Shown here: positions 12,805 to 25,125 of the stretch, in pieces
How positions within the stretch are numbered: position 1 is the first letter of the stretch
How the letters are laid out: each line of letters opens with the position of its first letter
DNA from: Reutealis trisperma
Lineage: Eukaryota; Streptophyta; Magnoliopsida; Malpighiales; Euphorbiaceae
Length of the DNA: 64,000 nucleotides
Direction of reading: 5' to 3'
Assembly: GCA_947687605.1 (NCBI GenBank)
Contig: CANTUT010000019.1
Coordinates: 3,966,501 to 4,030,500, forward strand
Notes under the pieces: model-generated
Databases searched by the model: none
Told to the model about the DNA's origin: nothing
The model's input: the letters and a program-made list of their open reading frames with translations, nothing else
Made by a program: the position numbers and the translations under genes

Positions 12805-13675
12805 GATGCATATGAAGACAGAATAACATATTAGGGAGTACCACTCGCTTAATTTACGATACATCTGATTGATTTCCCTCGAAAATGCAACCGTTTGAAT
12901 CAAGAAGACACCAGAATATCGACACTGGACAACAAATGATATTATCAGAAAATGATGATTCATCTAACAAGATATAATTACACGACTCTTGATATTCTTG
13001 TCAGAATCTCTTTAAAACAATAAAAACAACACTTCTAAGTAATCTCAGTAATTCAACACAACATCAATGACCCCTTATGGGTCCGCCCAACCCATAATCA
13101 TCAACCATTACAAATTAGAATCTATTAAACATAAATTAAATAACTGAGATACAGGGATTTTGGGTTTACCCTCACAATTTGTAATCGAACAGATGTCGAG
13201 AGTCGCACCAGAACAACGAAACGGAGCTGCTGGACTGACCTCATGCGCCGTCACCATGCTTCGCCGCCCGGCCACGCGCCGCTGCTGTCGGTGGCCGACA
13301 TGGGCGATCTTCACACCACTGGACTCGCCTCGACGCCAACATCACAAAAACAGCCACCACTCGCCGGAAAATCCCTCATAATCTTCAGCCTCCATAGCTC
13401 CGATCTCCGCTTTCGGTGGCCGATCAGAGGCATGACAGGTACCAAAAGAAAGCCCTCGTCACCAGGAGTCGAACGGGACTGACCTTGTTGGATTTCGCGG
13501 CCGGAACGTCGACTTGAAGATTTAGTCGCCATAAATCTTCATTGCGCAAGTACTCCATCGTCTGTCGACCAATCAACGGTCTGCTAACTACCTTGAAGTC
13601 TCCAGACGATGGGCTAGCTGCTGGAGGTGGCGGTGCAGCCCACCGCCGTCCGAAGGGTGGCTCTCTAGCACACAA

Positions 13676-13676
13676 C

Positions 13677-13716
<40 letters not shown>

Positions 13717-13717
13717 G
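13676..13717. repeat. CT microsatellite
   Basis: CT repeats with one TT interruption, just downstream of the GC-richer part of the solo-LTR-like element. Confidence 0.95.
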
Positions 13718-13802
13718 CTTTCACACTCAGCCATCTAATTGGCTGGCTAGTTCCCAGCCAATCCGATGCTCTCTCACTTCCTCTTTATTTATTTTGAAAC
13801 AT

Positions 13803-13906
<104 letters not shown>

Positions 13907-15484
13907 CAATAACAATGATAATAATAATAAACCATAATTTACATATTAAAATTCAATTAATATAAATCTTTAATAATAATAATAATAATTATAGCGAAAT
14001 TCTAAACTTCCGGTAATTTATATAATTAATAGTATAATTTAGATTAATCGAACATAATATTAATTAATATAAATATTAATATTCAAGTATCAAAATATAA
14101 TTTCTTCAAATACTCGCTATAATATTTTCATAAATAATTATATATTACTTTCTTCAATTATATATACATATATAATATTTAAATAAAGTTACCATTAATA
14201 ATACATATTCAAATAGTATGAATATATATAATTTAATAAAATATAACTTTAATTATTGTTTTAATAAGAAAAATATTAAAATGATACATTTTCGTACAAA
14301 AATAGGAGTTTATAAAATAATTAAAAATTTAGAGTATTACATGAATTGTCTTGTCTGCTATTAAACTCATTTAGATTTTACGCGAAGCCATTATTTAAAT
14401 TTTTAAAAATAAATATATAAAAATAAAATATAGTTAAATTGTAAAATTTAATCAATAATTTACATATATAAATAAAAAATTTATACAAAAAAATAAATTT
14501 TGTAAAAATTATCAATAATGTTCTAAATATATTGAAATATAAATAATATAAAAATAATATACCAATAATTTACATTAATAAAATAGAATAAATATAAAAT
14601 AATATTCTTTTAAATAATAAATTTATAATTTATATTAATAAAATAAAAAATATAATAATAATATTTTTTATTGATACGCTACGCTCGTAAATTTAAATAA
14701 TAGTCGTATCAGTGTGTATTGGGTGATTTATTACTGATTTATGACTAATTCTCATTAGCATAAGTATAATAAATAAAAATAAAAAATAAAAAAATTAAGA
14801 AAAAATAATTTTTTATCTAATAGAAACCAAATGAGCAAAAACAATAATTTAGGTTATATTAATTTTTTTTCTCGTTAAATTAATAAAAACTTTCAGCATG
14901 AAGAGATTTCAGTAAAATTCTAACCTTTTACATGCTTAGAAAAGCATTAAGTAGAGAAATCAAGTGATTGAATATAATTTTATTTTTGAGTATATTAAAG
15001 CATAATTTGTATATAATTTTTTTTTTTAAGTGGTAACCGGTAATTATGAATTAATTTTTGCACAATACACTTATAATTCAGTCATAAAAAGAATATTTAT
15101 GTTTGAATTAGATCATTTGTAAATAAAAAAAAAAAAAAAATTGAACCTTTTATAGTCTGGACTATAATCAAAGTTGTATAGATGTTCCCTTCGAAAAAAA
15201 AAATCAATATAACCTTAAGAAAAATTCCACTTATCAACCTGATCACTTTTAGATTAATTTGCATACTATAATAATGTTGTGCATGGCTTCGTTATTTATG
15301 ATATCATAAACATAAATTTTGATTATTTATAATATATATTTATTTTCTTCTTTTTATCATTATGTATGATATTAATAATAAAAGTTAGTATGTTTTTATT
15401 TTTTGAACTGATAATAAATAAATAAATAAAATAAAAAGTGCTTAATAGCTGACATCTCAGTCACTTTGTCTCTTACTACTCTTC

Positions 15485-15491
15485 TATAAAG
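15485..15491 (+). promoter_or_regulatory. TATA box candidate for the VAB gene
   Basis: TATAAAG lies 87 bases before the ATG at 15572. It is followed by a CT-rich leader at 15551-15566, a usual arrangement for plant promoters. Confidence 0.45.
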
Positions 15492-15571
15492 CAGCCACCC
15501 AACCACACTCTGCCAATTAAACGCCACTTAACGAAACGCACACACGCAGCTCTCCCTCTCTCTCTGTAAAA

Positions 15572-17191
15572 ATGGACAAACCCATCACAGAACCATGGCG
15601 ACCGGACCTAGCCCTTTTCCGGCCACCGGAAACGCCGAGTGAGCCCATGGAATTCTTGTCTCGTTCATGGAGTATCTCAGCCTTAGAGGTCTCGAAAGCT
15701 CTGGCGCCACCACAAATGGTTCTTTCTAAGACCATGAGTGGCAGTGCTGGTGCTGTTATACAAGAAGGCATTGCTGCAGAATTAGAGGAGAGTGCTACCG
15801 TTTCTGGAAACCCATTTTCTTTTGCTTCCTCTGAGACCTCCCAGATGGTCATGGAAAGAATCATGTCACAGTCGGTGAGTTTAGTGAAAAACAGAGTTAG
15901 ACAGAGGATAAAGACAAGTTTGGGATTCATATTTTTTGGCTCTTGGTCTTAAAGCTTTAGTTTCTGCTTAGTTTTTGTTTTGCTCTCTCTCTCTTTCTCT
16001 TTTTCTTGCTACATAATTGACTGGTTTTGTCCTTTTTTAACGTGGTTGTTGATGTAACAGTGTTTTTGGCTCTTTTGGGTGTTGGGTTTTGGATCTTTTC
16101 TACAAATTTTGCTTTCATTTCATGTTTGTTTCTCTTGAGATGTGTTGTAAAGTAAAGATAATGGAATTTTTCGGAGAAATCAAAGTGGTATTGAAACTTG
16201 AAGTGAGTTTTGCAAAATTTATTTTCAATCCATTTATTTTTTTCGATGAAATCAAACGAGTATTATTAAAATTATTTGTTACTTAATTTGGGTTTTATGT
16301 TTCTTTAATTTCGCCCTTTTTTTATTTTTTATTTTTCTCTTTCACCAATCCGCAACCTCCATTAAGAAACTCACTATCCTTTCTAATGCAGCAGGAGGTA
16401 TCTCCACGCACTTCGGGCAGGCTCTCACACAGCAGTGGCCCTCTTAATGGTTCCTTAACCGACAGCCCTCCTGTCTCTCCTTCGGAGATCGACGACGTCA
16501 AGGTACACAAAATAAACATATGTTGCTACAAGTTTTACAGAATTGACTGTTGGATTTTAATAAACTTTGAATAAGATTCTATTTTATGTCCGAATGCGTT
16601 TGTTTTTACTCTCTTTTTGGCTACAAAGCACGATTACTGAGCTATACTGTGACCCATTCATACCCAAAAGAAAACATTTTCTTCGGCTTTCTCTATAACC
16701 AATGCTCTCTTTAATTACCCTCAGAGCTAATAATTACATGTTTCGTTTCATTTCGCTTTCATACATTTTCTCTATTTTTTCTTTATAAAAAAGTAACCAA
16801 GAATACTATTTTCTTTTTCTGTAATATACTATACTTTGGTAGCAAGAAAGAAAGAAAGAAAATCGGTTTGCCCTATTTTTATTCATTTACAGCGAAAATT
16901 CAGAGGATAATATTTGTTTGTTTGGTGTGAATTTTATAATTACTTCTGTAACCTTGTATATTTTTTATTTTTTTTTTACCACTGGATTTTTTTAGTCCAA
17001 GGGGAGAGAAAATTGAAAGAAAGACAAACAGAAACTAACCAATTCGTATCTGATATGTATATGTTGTGTTCTGTTCCTCTGATTCTGTCAAAAACGTTGC
17101 TTTTCCGGCGAATTGGTTAAAATTACAGAGAGAGAGAGAGAGAGAGAGAGGATTCTGTCAAAAACGTTGCTTTTCCGGCGCATTGGTTAAA

Positions 17192-17230
<39 letters not shown>

Positions 17231-19565
17231 CATTTATGGCTTTTGGACCCTCCCTACAAAACTCAGATAGTTTCAATTCACCCAATCTTGTTTTTGGATA
17301 TTATTACTGTTATTGCCATTTTCCCACATTAATTCTGTTTTCTTGGATTCTTCTTGAATGGTGAATCAAGATGTAAGGAAAGAAATGAACATATCTGATA
17401 CCGAATCTTCTATTAAATGTTAATTTAATTCACCAATTGCATTGTTTTTGGGGTTTTTTCAGTATTGCCGTCCAAATAACAACATTAATACTCAGTTCCG
17501 AACTCCTTCCGCCACGCCTGGCGCCACTGTTCCTGCTGGCGGAGGCGGAGGCGGTAAGACTGTTGGTCGGTGGTTGAAGGATAGAAGGGAGAAGAAAAAA
17601 GAGGAAACCAGAGCCCATAATGCCCAACTTCACGCTGCAATTTCTGTTGCTGGCGTTGCTGCAGCTGTTGCTGCAATAGCAGCCGCCACCGCAGCTTCGT
17701 CTGGAAATGGAAAAGATGAGCAAATGGCGAAAACAGACATGGCTGTGGCGTCTGCTGCGACATTGGTAGCAGCACAATGTGTGGAGGCTGCAGAGGCCAT
17801 GGGGGCAGAGCGTGAACATTTGGCCTCTGTTGTTAGCTCTGCTGTAAATGTACGCTCTCCTGGTGATATAATGACACTAACTGCTGCAGCAGCGACGGGT
17901 ATGTTTATTTATATATTTGGTTTAATGTCAATTGGTCCTCAAACAATGAGAAAATATGATTTGCATTTATGGAGTTTGGTTTGTGTATTTATAATGGAAG
18001 AATTTTTTCTTTTTAAATTTTTTATGTGGTGTTTGATTTGGGTATTTTTGCAGCTTTACGTGGGGCGGCAACGTTGAAGGCCAGGGCATTGAAGGAGGTG
18101 TGGAATATAGCGGCAGTTATTCCTGTGGATAAAGGGTTAAGTGTAGGTGGTGGACATGGTAGCAATGGTAGTTCTAATGGTAGTTTCAGCGGTGAACTTG
18201 TGCCTGAAGAAAATTTCCTTGGGATCTGCAGTAGAGAATTGCTAGCTAGAGGTTGTGAACTCCTCAAGCGCACCCGCAAAGGTAATTACTTGTATGGTTT
18301 CAATTATTGCAATTGATATGTGTTTCAATATTTTCCATGATATCAATTTTTTTTTTTTTTTGAGTTGAAAGGGAACATTTTCCTAAGAATAAAAGCTTAT
18401 TTTAGAAATTAATTTAGGACAAGATTTCAAATTCACTGTCATTTTCATGGGAACATTTATGAGATTTTGTTGGTCAATAATCAGAAGAAACATGATTTTC
18501 AGCGAATTCTGGTTATAATTTATTATGATTGCCCGTTATCTTGTTAAACAATTTTAATGGATTTTTTCTTGGATTTGCATTTCCATGTGTTGATATTTCT
18601 TTTGGTGATTTGTGGGATTCAGCGAAGTTGTAATTTTCTTATTTTGTTGTCTATTTCCGTGTCTGCAAGAGAGAATACAAGTGTGTTTTTGAGTAGACTA
18701 TGATGTTCATGAATTAATTGATTAGATATATTAATGACAAGTGTATTAGCTGTTATGCAAAATTTGAAGTGGAAAATTGAGCATTTTGGAATACTGATGG
18801 TTAGTTGTTAAAGAAAAGGAGAATGTTGATTATTTTGATGTGGTTAATGCCAGGTGATCTTCACTGGAAAGTAGTTTCTGTTTACATCAACCGAATGAAT
18901 CAGGTATAATTATCTAATCCAAACCAATAGTCGTTGGTATTGTTTAGAAATATCAAATCATGTTTTAATTATTTGGGTATGATGACTGTGATGAATGTGA
19001 ATCTGATGATGAGAAAGAGATTAGGACAAAAGTTAAAGCTCTGATCATTATGATGAAATAAATGGATCTACATCTTTCTATCTTATGTTCTTCCCTAACC
19101 GCCTTTAACTTTTGAAACTTCTTTTTGTGCAGGTTATGTTGAAGATGAAGAGCAGACATGTTGCTGGGACCATAACAAAAAAGAAAAAGAGTAAGTATCA
19201 TTGCTTTTATCTTTTCTTTGTTAATTTGAAAACAGAATTGGAGGTGTGGGTCTGCTTCCATTTGGGGATTTGAGAAAGTTGAAGTGGCACTAAAGTCTAA
19301 AAGATCAAAAGAGATAATCTTTAAGTTCGTCTCTTTTTTGAATTTTACAGATGTGGTGTTGGAGGTGATTAAAGATATTCCTGCCTGGCCAGGCCGCCAC
19401 TTGCTTGAGGGGGGTGAGAATCGGCGATATTTCGGATTGAAGACTGTTTTGCGAGGCGTAGTCGAATTTGAGTGCTTGAACCAGAGGGAATATGATATGT
19501 GGACTCAGGGCGTCTCAAGACTTCTTGCCATAGCAGAAGAAAAGAACCACAGGCATAGAATTTAA
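15572..19565 (+). CDS. VAN3-binding protein / FORKED-like protein (auxin canalisation and PH domains)
   Basis: Seven exons join in phase: 15572-15874, 16392-16502, 17463-17898, 18054-18281, 18854-18903, 19133-19190 and 19351-19565, giving 466 residues. The N-terminal two thirds is the plant auxin-canalisation domain (DUF828). It starts with PMEFLSRSWSISALEVSKAL near residue 25 and has an alanine-rich helix (ISVAGVAAAVAAIAAATAAS) and QCVEAAEAMGAERE. The C-terminal about 105 residues (KGDLHWKVVSVYIN to EYDMWTQGVSRLL) form the PH-like domain. Relatives bind the ARF-GAP VAN3/SFC and act at the trans-Golgi and plasma membrane in PIN1 traffic and leaf-vein continuity. A glycine tract (VPAGGGGGGKT) and a basic KDRREKKKEE segment link the parts. 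The gene is intact, and all junctions are GT-AG. The exact family member (VAB, FKD1 or FKD1-LIKE) is not assigned. Confidence 0.93.
17081..17228 (+). repeat. 70-bp tandem duplication with GA microsatellites, in VAB intron 2
   Basis: GATTCTGTCAAAAACGTTGC followed by TTTTCCGGCG and a GA run starts at 17081 and again at 17151, with one visible substitution in the unit (GCGAATT versus GCGCATT). The GA tracts are 17137-17150 and 17207-17228. Confidence 0.95.
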
Positions 19566-20890
19566 CATTTTATACAGAAAGGGGGAAGGGCAAAGCTTGG
19601 CCAATGGAAATGGGAAAATTGGGATCAATGGGGGGGATTATGTATTAAATGTTTTTATATGTGGCCCTAGTGAACATTATAATTGCTTTTAATATTTGGT
19701 TGGGCTATATATAAAATATAATATTTGGCTGTTCCTATATTTTGTAAAGAAGGGGGAAATTAAAGATTTTTGTTAAATCCATGTTAGGGAGTGATCTGAA
19801 CTTCTTTGATGTTGGGAGTGGGGAATATATTTTAGGGCTTGGATTTTGATTTTGAACTGGAAAAATTAGAGAAAGTGTTTTGAATCAAAAAAGCAAGCAA
19901 AGCAGAAAATCATGTGATCAAAGCATTTGTTTGTTTCACTGAACAGGAAATGAAAGGGAGTATCTTGGACTGAGGTGGTCAAAAAGGAGGATGGAAACTT
20001 GAATTCATGAGAGAATAATAATTTGGAAGATTAAAAAAACCGCTCTCTCTGCTTTTATTAATTTATTAGTACATTTTTATATATATTTTTATTGTGGGCC
20101 TAGTTTTGATCTGTCAATTTGGTTCTTGGGCCTTGCTTTAAGGTACTTTGGTTTGGTGGAGCCATGATTGTCTACATTTGTTATTTTCCACTTTATCCGA
20201 TAAATTTGTTTGGATTAAAGTGTTTTTGCATTATTATTATTATTAATGTAAAAGTAGGATATTTGATAGTTAAATGTCAGAGAATGTAAGGAATTTAAGT
20301 AAACATGCACTCTCTAACTTGAACCAATCAATTTTTGCTCCAGATAAGATTCTACATTTATTTAAAGTTAAATCTAGCCATTGATAGAATATTAATCCCC
20401 GGCCCCCTTTTTTATTTTAATGTGAATTAATCTTGAAAACAATTACAAGCCTAACTCCATGTGATTTGAGGCTCATATAATATACTACGGGCAAGCTGCC
20501 AAGCTGAGGTAAGATGGGTCAATGGTTATCTTCAATATGTATTCTAACAGGAAAGATGAAATCCAGTTTCGGCAAACCTCAGTCAGCAAGGCAATAAAAA
20601 TAATTATCCGTTCTTCATATATAATGAAATTAAGAATGGTTACTTCTATCTGTTGCTGTAATAATTAAGTTATAATCAAGTTGTGAATGATGTCTAGTCC
20701 AATAGACTAAGACCGAGGTACTGAAAACTTACTTTTATAGGCTTTTTTACACAGTTAGGGTTTCAAAATCTCAAGTCATAGCTGGTAAAAGGATTTGCAT
20801 GCCTAATTAATGAGATTGGTTTGGAGTGCTCTCTTAAGTATCCATCATCATCAACAGCTTTCAAAGATCTATGAAGAGGAAGCAATCTAC
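19566..20890. other. 3' flank of VAB and spacer
   Basis: Contains the VAB 3' untranslated region and AT-rich spacer. The transcript end is not defined by a strong AATAAA. No further gene was recognised. Confidence 0.5.
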
Positions 20891-20893
20891 TGG

Positions 20894-21182
20894 TCAGCTG
20901 TATTTAGCTCCAGTGAGGATGGCAAGGAATAAGTTGATAACATCCAGATACGCAAAATAAGTGAATATCTGTTCATTGGAAAGTAATATATTGGGACATG
21001 AAAGGGAGATCGCGGTATTAAGTCCTCTGTACCTGCTGAATTCAGCAAAAAACAGTTAGCACCAAGCAAAAAGGGGCCCAAAAAGCTGTAATCATGGCCC
21101 TTTTTCACAGCCCAGAAGGTAGAAAGAGTTAAGCTAACAACCACAACACTAGTCAGAATTGCTGCCTGCAAAATGACTCTCC
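20894..21182 (-). pseudogene. LIFEGUARD / BAX-inhibitor-1 family exon fragment
   Basis: The minus strand reads GRVILQAAILTSVVVVSLTL, then FWAVKKGHDYSFLGPFLLGA. This is the membrane-spanning core of plant LIFEGUARD (TMBIM) proteins, which are ER/tonoplast cell-death suppressors. The frame then breaks. In a shifted frame a second family block appears, YFAYLDVINLFLAIL, followed by GAKYS and a TGA stop. The usual middle part (loop with a DTD.LIKR-type motif) is missing or scrambled. The left border TTTCCAACAG/GG looks like a retained splice acceptor, so this came from genomic DNA rather than a processed transcript. No other exons were found nearby. Confidence 0.8.
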
Positions 21183-21194
21183 CTGTTGGAAACA

Positions 21195-22190
21195 AAACGT
21201 CAAATTAATGTGAGGAGAGAGAGAAAGAGGTAGCTGTTTGCTTTTGCTACGACATTGTATGTGGTTGAACTTGAATGTATTGGTTATCAAGTTGATTCAC
21301 CAAAGAAGATGGGGCTATCAACTAATGTTTTCCTCGCAACATCCTGCTGCAATTCTGCAAATGCATCTCAGGTAGGAATCTGTCATCGTTCTCTTCTGTC
21401 CATCATTTTTCATGATTTTGAAAACCATGGATCAAGATCATTAAATTTTTAAGACACTTAAAATTGAATATGACTTAACACACAATTATCAAAATGAAAT
21501 ATATGCAGCATTCTAGTTTGATAATTTACCCATGCTGTGTTCTAAAATCAGCAGTAAAAACATTGCACAGAACGATTGATAGGTTCAATGAAAACGAAAA
21601 TTTCAAGATTTGAAGCAAGAGGATCCAACAAACATGTACAACCATGTAAATAATTTTAAAAATTAAATTGAAGATAAAAAAAAATTACCATATAGTTACG
21701 AATTTTCATCCATTTTTTTAATATTTAAAATTAAAAATTTAGATAAATCTTGTTTATATATATATATATATAAAGCATATAATAGAAAAAATAAATCTCA
21801 TTTGATGTAGATTTATTTATTTATTTTATTGAAAAAATATCTTTTAGGTGTTAATTATTTTCTCTTCTAATTAATATCCTTATTAAGTATTAATATCTTA
21901 ATTTAAGATATTATTTTAGGCATTTGAGTATGCAATTAGGTATATGTTCTGATTTCTGACGACGGTTCTTTTATATTATTGGAATTGATTATAGTACTCT
22001 TATTATATTGTTTAGTCAATAATTTTAATAAGAAGCAAGATTTAAGTTTGATTTACATTCTTCTTAATTTGTAAAATATTTTTATATTTTTTACTTAAGA
22101 AAAATTTGAAAATAAATATATTTTTGATAATCAAATTGTCATTTTTTAGTTATAATAAAAAAGATTTATTATGCATAAAAAAGAAGACTT
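21195..22190. other. AT-rich spacer
   Basis: No gene was recognised. A short plus-strand open frame at 21255-21452 has no domain and overlaps the upstream flank of the LIFEGUARD fragment. Confidence 0.5.
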
Positions 22191-22195
22191 AAATT

Positions 22196-22613
22196 GCATT
22201 TGCTTTTATTTTTTATTTTTGCTTTTATAAAAAGTGTTATTTATATTATTATGTTTTAAAAAATATGATAATAAAAAATTATTTAACAAATATATAATTT
22301 TTTTATTTAATATAACATATTTTTGTATAAAAAATTATTTATCTATTAAATTCTTATAACAAATATAATGTCTATACGCAGAATTCCATATCTCTAAATA
22401 TAGAGATGATATGATTTGGATTTATATAAAAATTCTATTCAAACATATTTATATTTTATAACAAATAAAAATATTTATTTATTTATGATATTTTTATATT
22501 AAAAATTATATAGTTATTAAATATATTTTTAGTGCCACTTTTTTTAAAAATAAAGGAATGTAAACAACATTTTTGTGAATTAAAAGTAATAATAAAAACT
22601 AAAAGCAAATGAA
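22196..22613. mobile_element. MITE with about 50-bp terminal inverted repeats
   Basis: The left end GCATTTGCTTTTATTTTTTA and the right end AACTAAAAGCAAATGAAT are inverted copies, and the similarity continues inward (TTTTATAAAAAGTGTTATTTA versus TAAACAACATTTTTGTGAAT). The interior is AT-rich and non-coding. The element is about 418 bp. The superfamily was not determined. Confidence 0.7.
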
Positions 22614-23095
22614 TATTAAGTTTTTTTTTTTTTTGAAAATTATTAACTAAATACAATAAAAGTATTATAATCAACTTTAATGATAAAAAAGAAAAAAAAA
22701 TACCAATATCACCACTCTTGATTTAAGATATTTTTATAAAACATCTTTGTACAATAAAAAAATTCACAATAACTATTAACTTTTGATTGTAGAATTAATA
22801 TTTAAGTATTATAAATAATAAATTATTTTTTAAGAGAAATCAAATTTGAATTTATATTTTAATATATCATATAATGGATTTTTAAGTGGATTAAACATGG
22901 ATGAAGTGGAGGGATGAATGTATTTATCACCAAGCCACCATCTCTAATGTAGATTTATTGACATTTATATAAAAAATGGGCCATTAAAGTATTAGCCCAA
23001 TATGCCAAAAAGACTGAGTCCTTAAACTAGAATGAGGCCATGAGAGGGCCACATAGCATTATTAAAAACTTATCCTTACGACTAGTGAGAGAAAC
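22614..23095. other. Upstream region of the chlorophyllase gene
   Basis: AT-rich, no gene. A TTTATAAG motif at 23097-23104 could be a TATA box, but it is only about 40 bases before the ATG at 23144, which would leave a very short leader. Confidence 0.35.
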
Positions 23096-23143
23096 TTTTA
23101 TAAGCAGAGTGGTTTGGAAAAGGAAACAGAGTACAGCAAAGCC

Positions 23144-24693
23144 ATGTCTTCCTCTTGTGCAACTGCAACTTCCACAAAAGTTTTTGAAATTGGAAAGTAC
23201 ACAACAGTGCTTCAGAAGGTAGAACTAGGGAATTGTATAGCAAATTCTTCAGTTTCTGTTCCACCTCCAAAGCCACTTTTAATTGCCATGCCTTGTGAAG
23301 CTGGACAATTCCCAATTCTAATTTTCCTCCATGGTTACCTTCTTTATAACTCTTTCTACTCTCAGCTCATCCAACACATTGCTTCTCATGGCTTCGTTGT
23401 TATTGCTCCTCAGGTATCTTTTTCTGATTCCCTTTTCCCCCCCTTTATTTTATGCCTTAATTAGTGAATCTCTTTATACAGATTTAATTGCATGTATTTT
23501 CTTTTATAGTGATTAATCAATACCCTTTACCCAAAATAACAGATAAGTAAACAAGAAAATCTTAATTAGGCTGGTGATTCCTGTTAATTTGATGGGTTAT
23601 TCGATTACCATTAATAGATCAATTTAATTTTAGTAGTTCTATAATTGCTTTTACTGTTCAAAAAGAAGATGCCATGTTGGTAAGCTAAGTAACTTAGTGG
23701 AAAAGGCAAAAAACTTGAAGAAGAAAATTATAGAACTAGACAGAGTGGTTATTATCAAGTAGTTTTTTGATGTGATTGGTGAATGTTAATAATAATAGAT
23801 GGCCCAGAAGTCTCTCAAAGATATTTTCTCATGCCCCAAGTCCTGACTCTTCTGTTGGTATAGCCGAAGCCCACAAACCCCATACACTATCCCCTTCACG
23901 CAACAGAAATCATTTTTGGAGTTGGACCTAACTTTCCAAATGTTCACATTAAATTCCAAACTCAACCAATTATATTTTTGGACCTTAAAAAAAAAAAACT
24001 AACAAATTTGACAATTGACAGTTGTATACTGTGGCTGGAGCAGATTCAAGTGATGAGATAAAATCCACAGCTGCAATAACAGATTGGCTATCCAAAGGGC
24101 TGCAACAAGTGCTGCCAATCCATGTCCAACCAAAACTAAGCAAGCTTGCTCTTGCAGGCCATAGTAGAGGAGGCAAGGCTGCTTTTGCTCTAGCTCTCCG
24201 AAAAGCAGTCACTACCCTAAAATTTTCAGCAATAATTGGTGTAGACCCTGTTGATGGAATGGACAAAGGGAAACAAACACCCCCACCAGTACTCACTTAC
24301 GTTCCTCATTCCTTTGATCTTGATATGGCAGCAATGGTCATTGGCTCTGGCTTAGGCGAAATAAAAAGAAATCCTCTGTTTCCTCCTTGTGCTCCTAAAG
24401 GTGTTAACCATGAAGATTTCTTCAAGGAATGTAAAAAACCAGCTTGTTATTTTGTTGTAAAGGATTATGGTCATCTGGATATGCTAGATGATGATACTAA
24501 AGGGATTAGAGGAAAATCTTCTTATTGTTTGTGTATGAATGGGAAGTCTAGAGAACCAATGAGGAGGTTTATTGGAGGAGTTATGGTTGCATTTCTGAAA
24601 GCCTTTTTGGAAGGTGATAGCAGTGATTTATTTGCTATTAGAGATGGGCAGACCGGACCGGTGGAGCTTAAAACATCCGAGTTTTATGTCTGA
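23144..24693 (+). CDS. CLH2: Chlorophyllase (CLH2 type)
   Basis: Two exons, 23144-23413 and 24022-24693, encode 313 residues with one phase-0 intron of 608 bases. The enzyme hydrolyses chlorophyll to chlorophyllide and phytol. It is an alpha/beta hydrolase. Visible are the FLHGY oxyanion segment near residue 68, the lipase motif GHSRGG with nucleophile Ser138, Asp165 in GVDPVDG and His241 in DYGHLD, which together form the expected triad. CAPKGVNHEDFF and the C-terminal MRRFIGGVMVAFLKAF block are also typical. The sequence fits the CLH2 branch better than the well-known Citrus CLH1 branch. I chose the first ATG in a good context; upstream in-frame codons lack an ATG. The N-terminus is Ser/Thr-rich, so chloroplast targeting is possible but unclear. 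It is convergent with the ARD gene, 432 bases away. Confidence 0.93.
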
Positions 24694-25125
24694 ACTAGTT
24701 ATGGAGCTTGTGTTTGCCAATGACTTGAACAAGCTATTGTATTCCATCATATAAAACACGCATTTAAGTTATTTTCGAGGATAATTGAATTTTCTGTTTG
24801 TGCTATAAAATTGATCACGTATCTTATGATTTTTTATCATCATCATCAATGATGTGGGTCTCATACCAAAAATCCCACATCCAAATACATGCAGAATACC
24901 ATTGAGTTCATCCAACAAATAAAATCCATATGCTTCAAAATGATACAGAAATTAACTACATATATAAGCATTAGTTCTACATTATGGTTTCATTACTGGA
25001 GTTCCATCTCAATTGCCATATGCATACATAAGATTTCACCTAAATCATCAATAAATTAGACAGATATAGTACCAAATAGTAATACAAATGTTACATTGCA
25101 GTAATCTGACAAGTACTTTGGAACC
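24694..25125. other. Shared 3' interval between chlorophyllase and ARD
   Basis: A 432-base tail-to-tail interval that must hold both 3' untranslated regions. It contains an ATCATCATCATCAATGAT stretch near 24838. No RNA gene was recognised. Confidence 0.6.

Noticed and set aside
13160..13675. Overlapping open frames on both strands in a GC-richer block
   Set aside because: They lie inside the solo-LTR-like insertion, have no domain, and overlap in several frames, as expected from base composition alone.
17430..17819. Minus-strand open frames opposite the third VAB exon
   Set aside because: They are antisense shadows of the alanine-rich coding exon, and the plus-strand reading has clear family motifs and splice sites.
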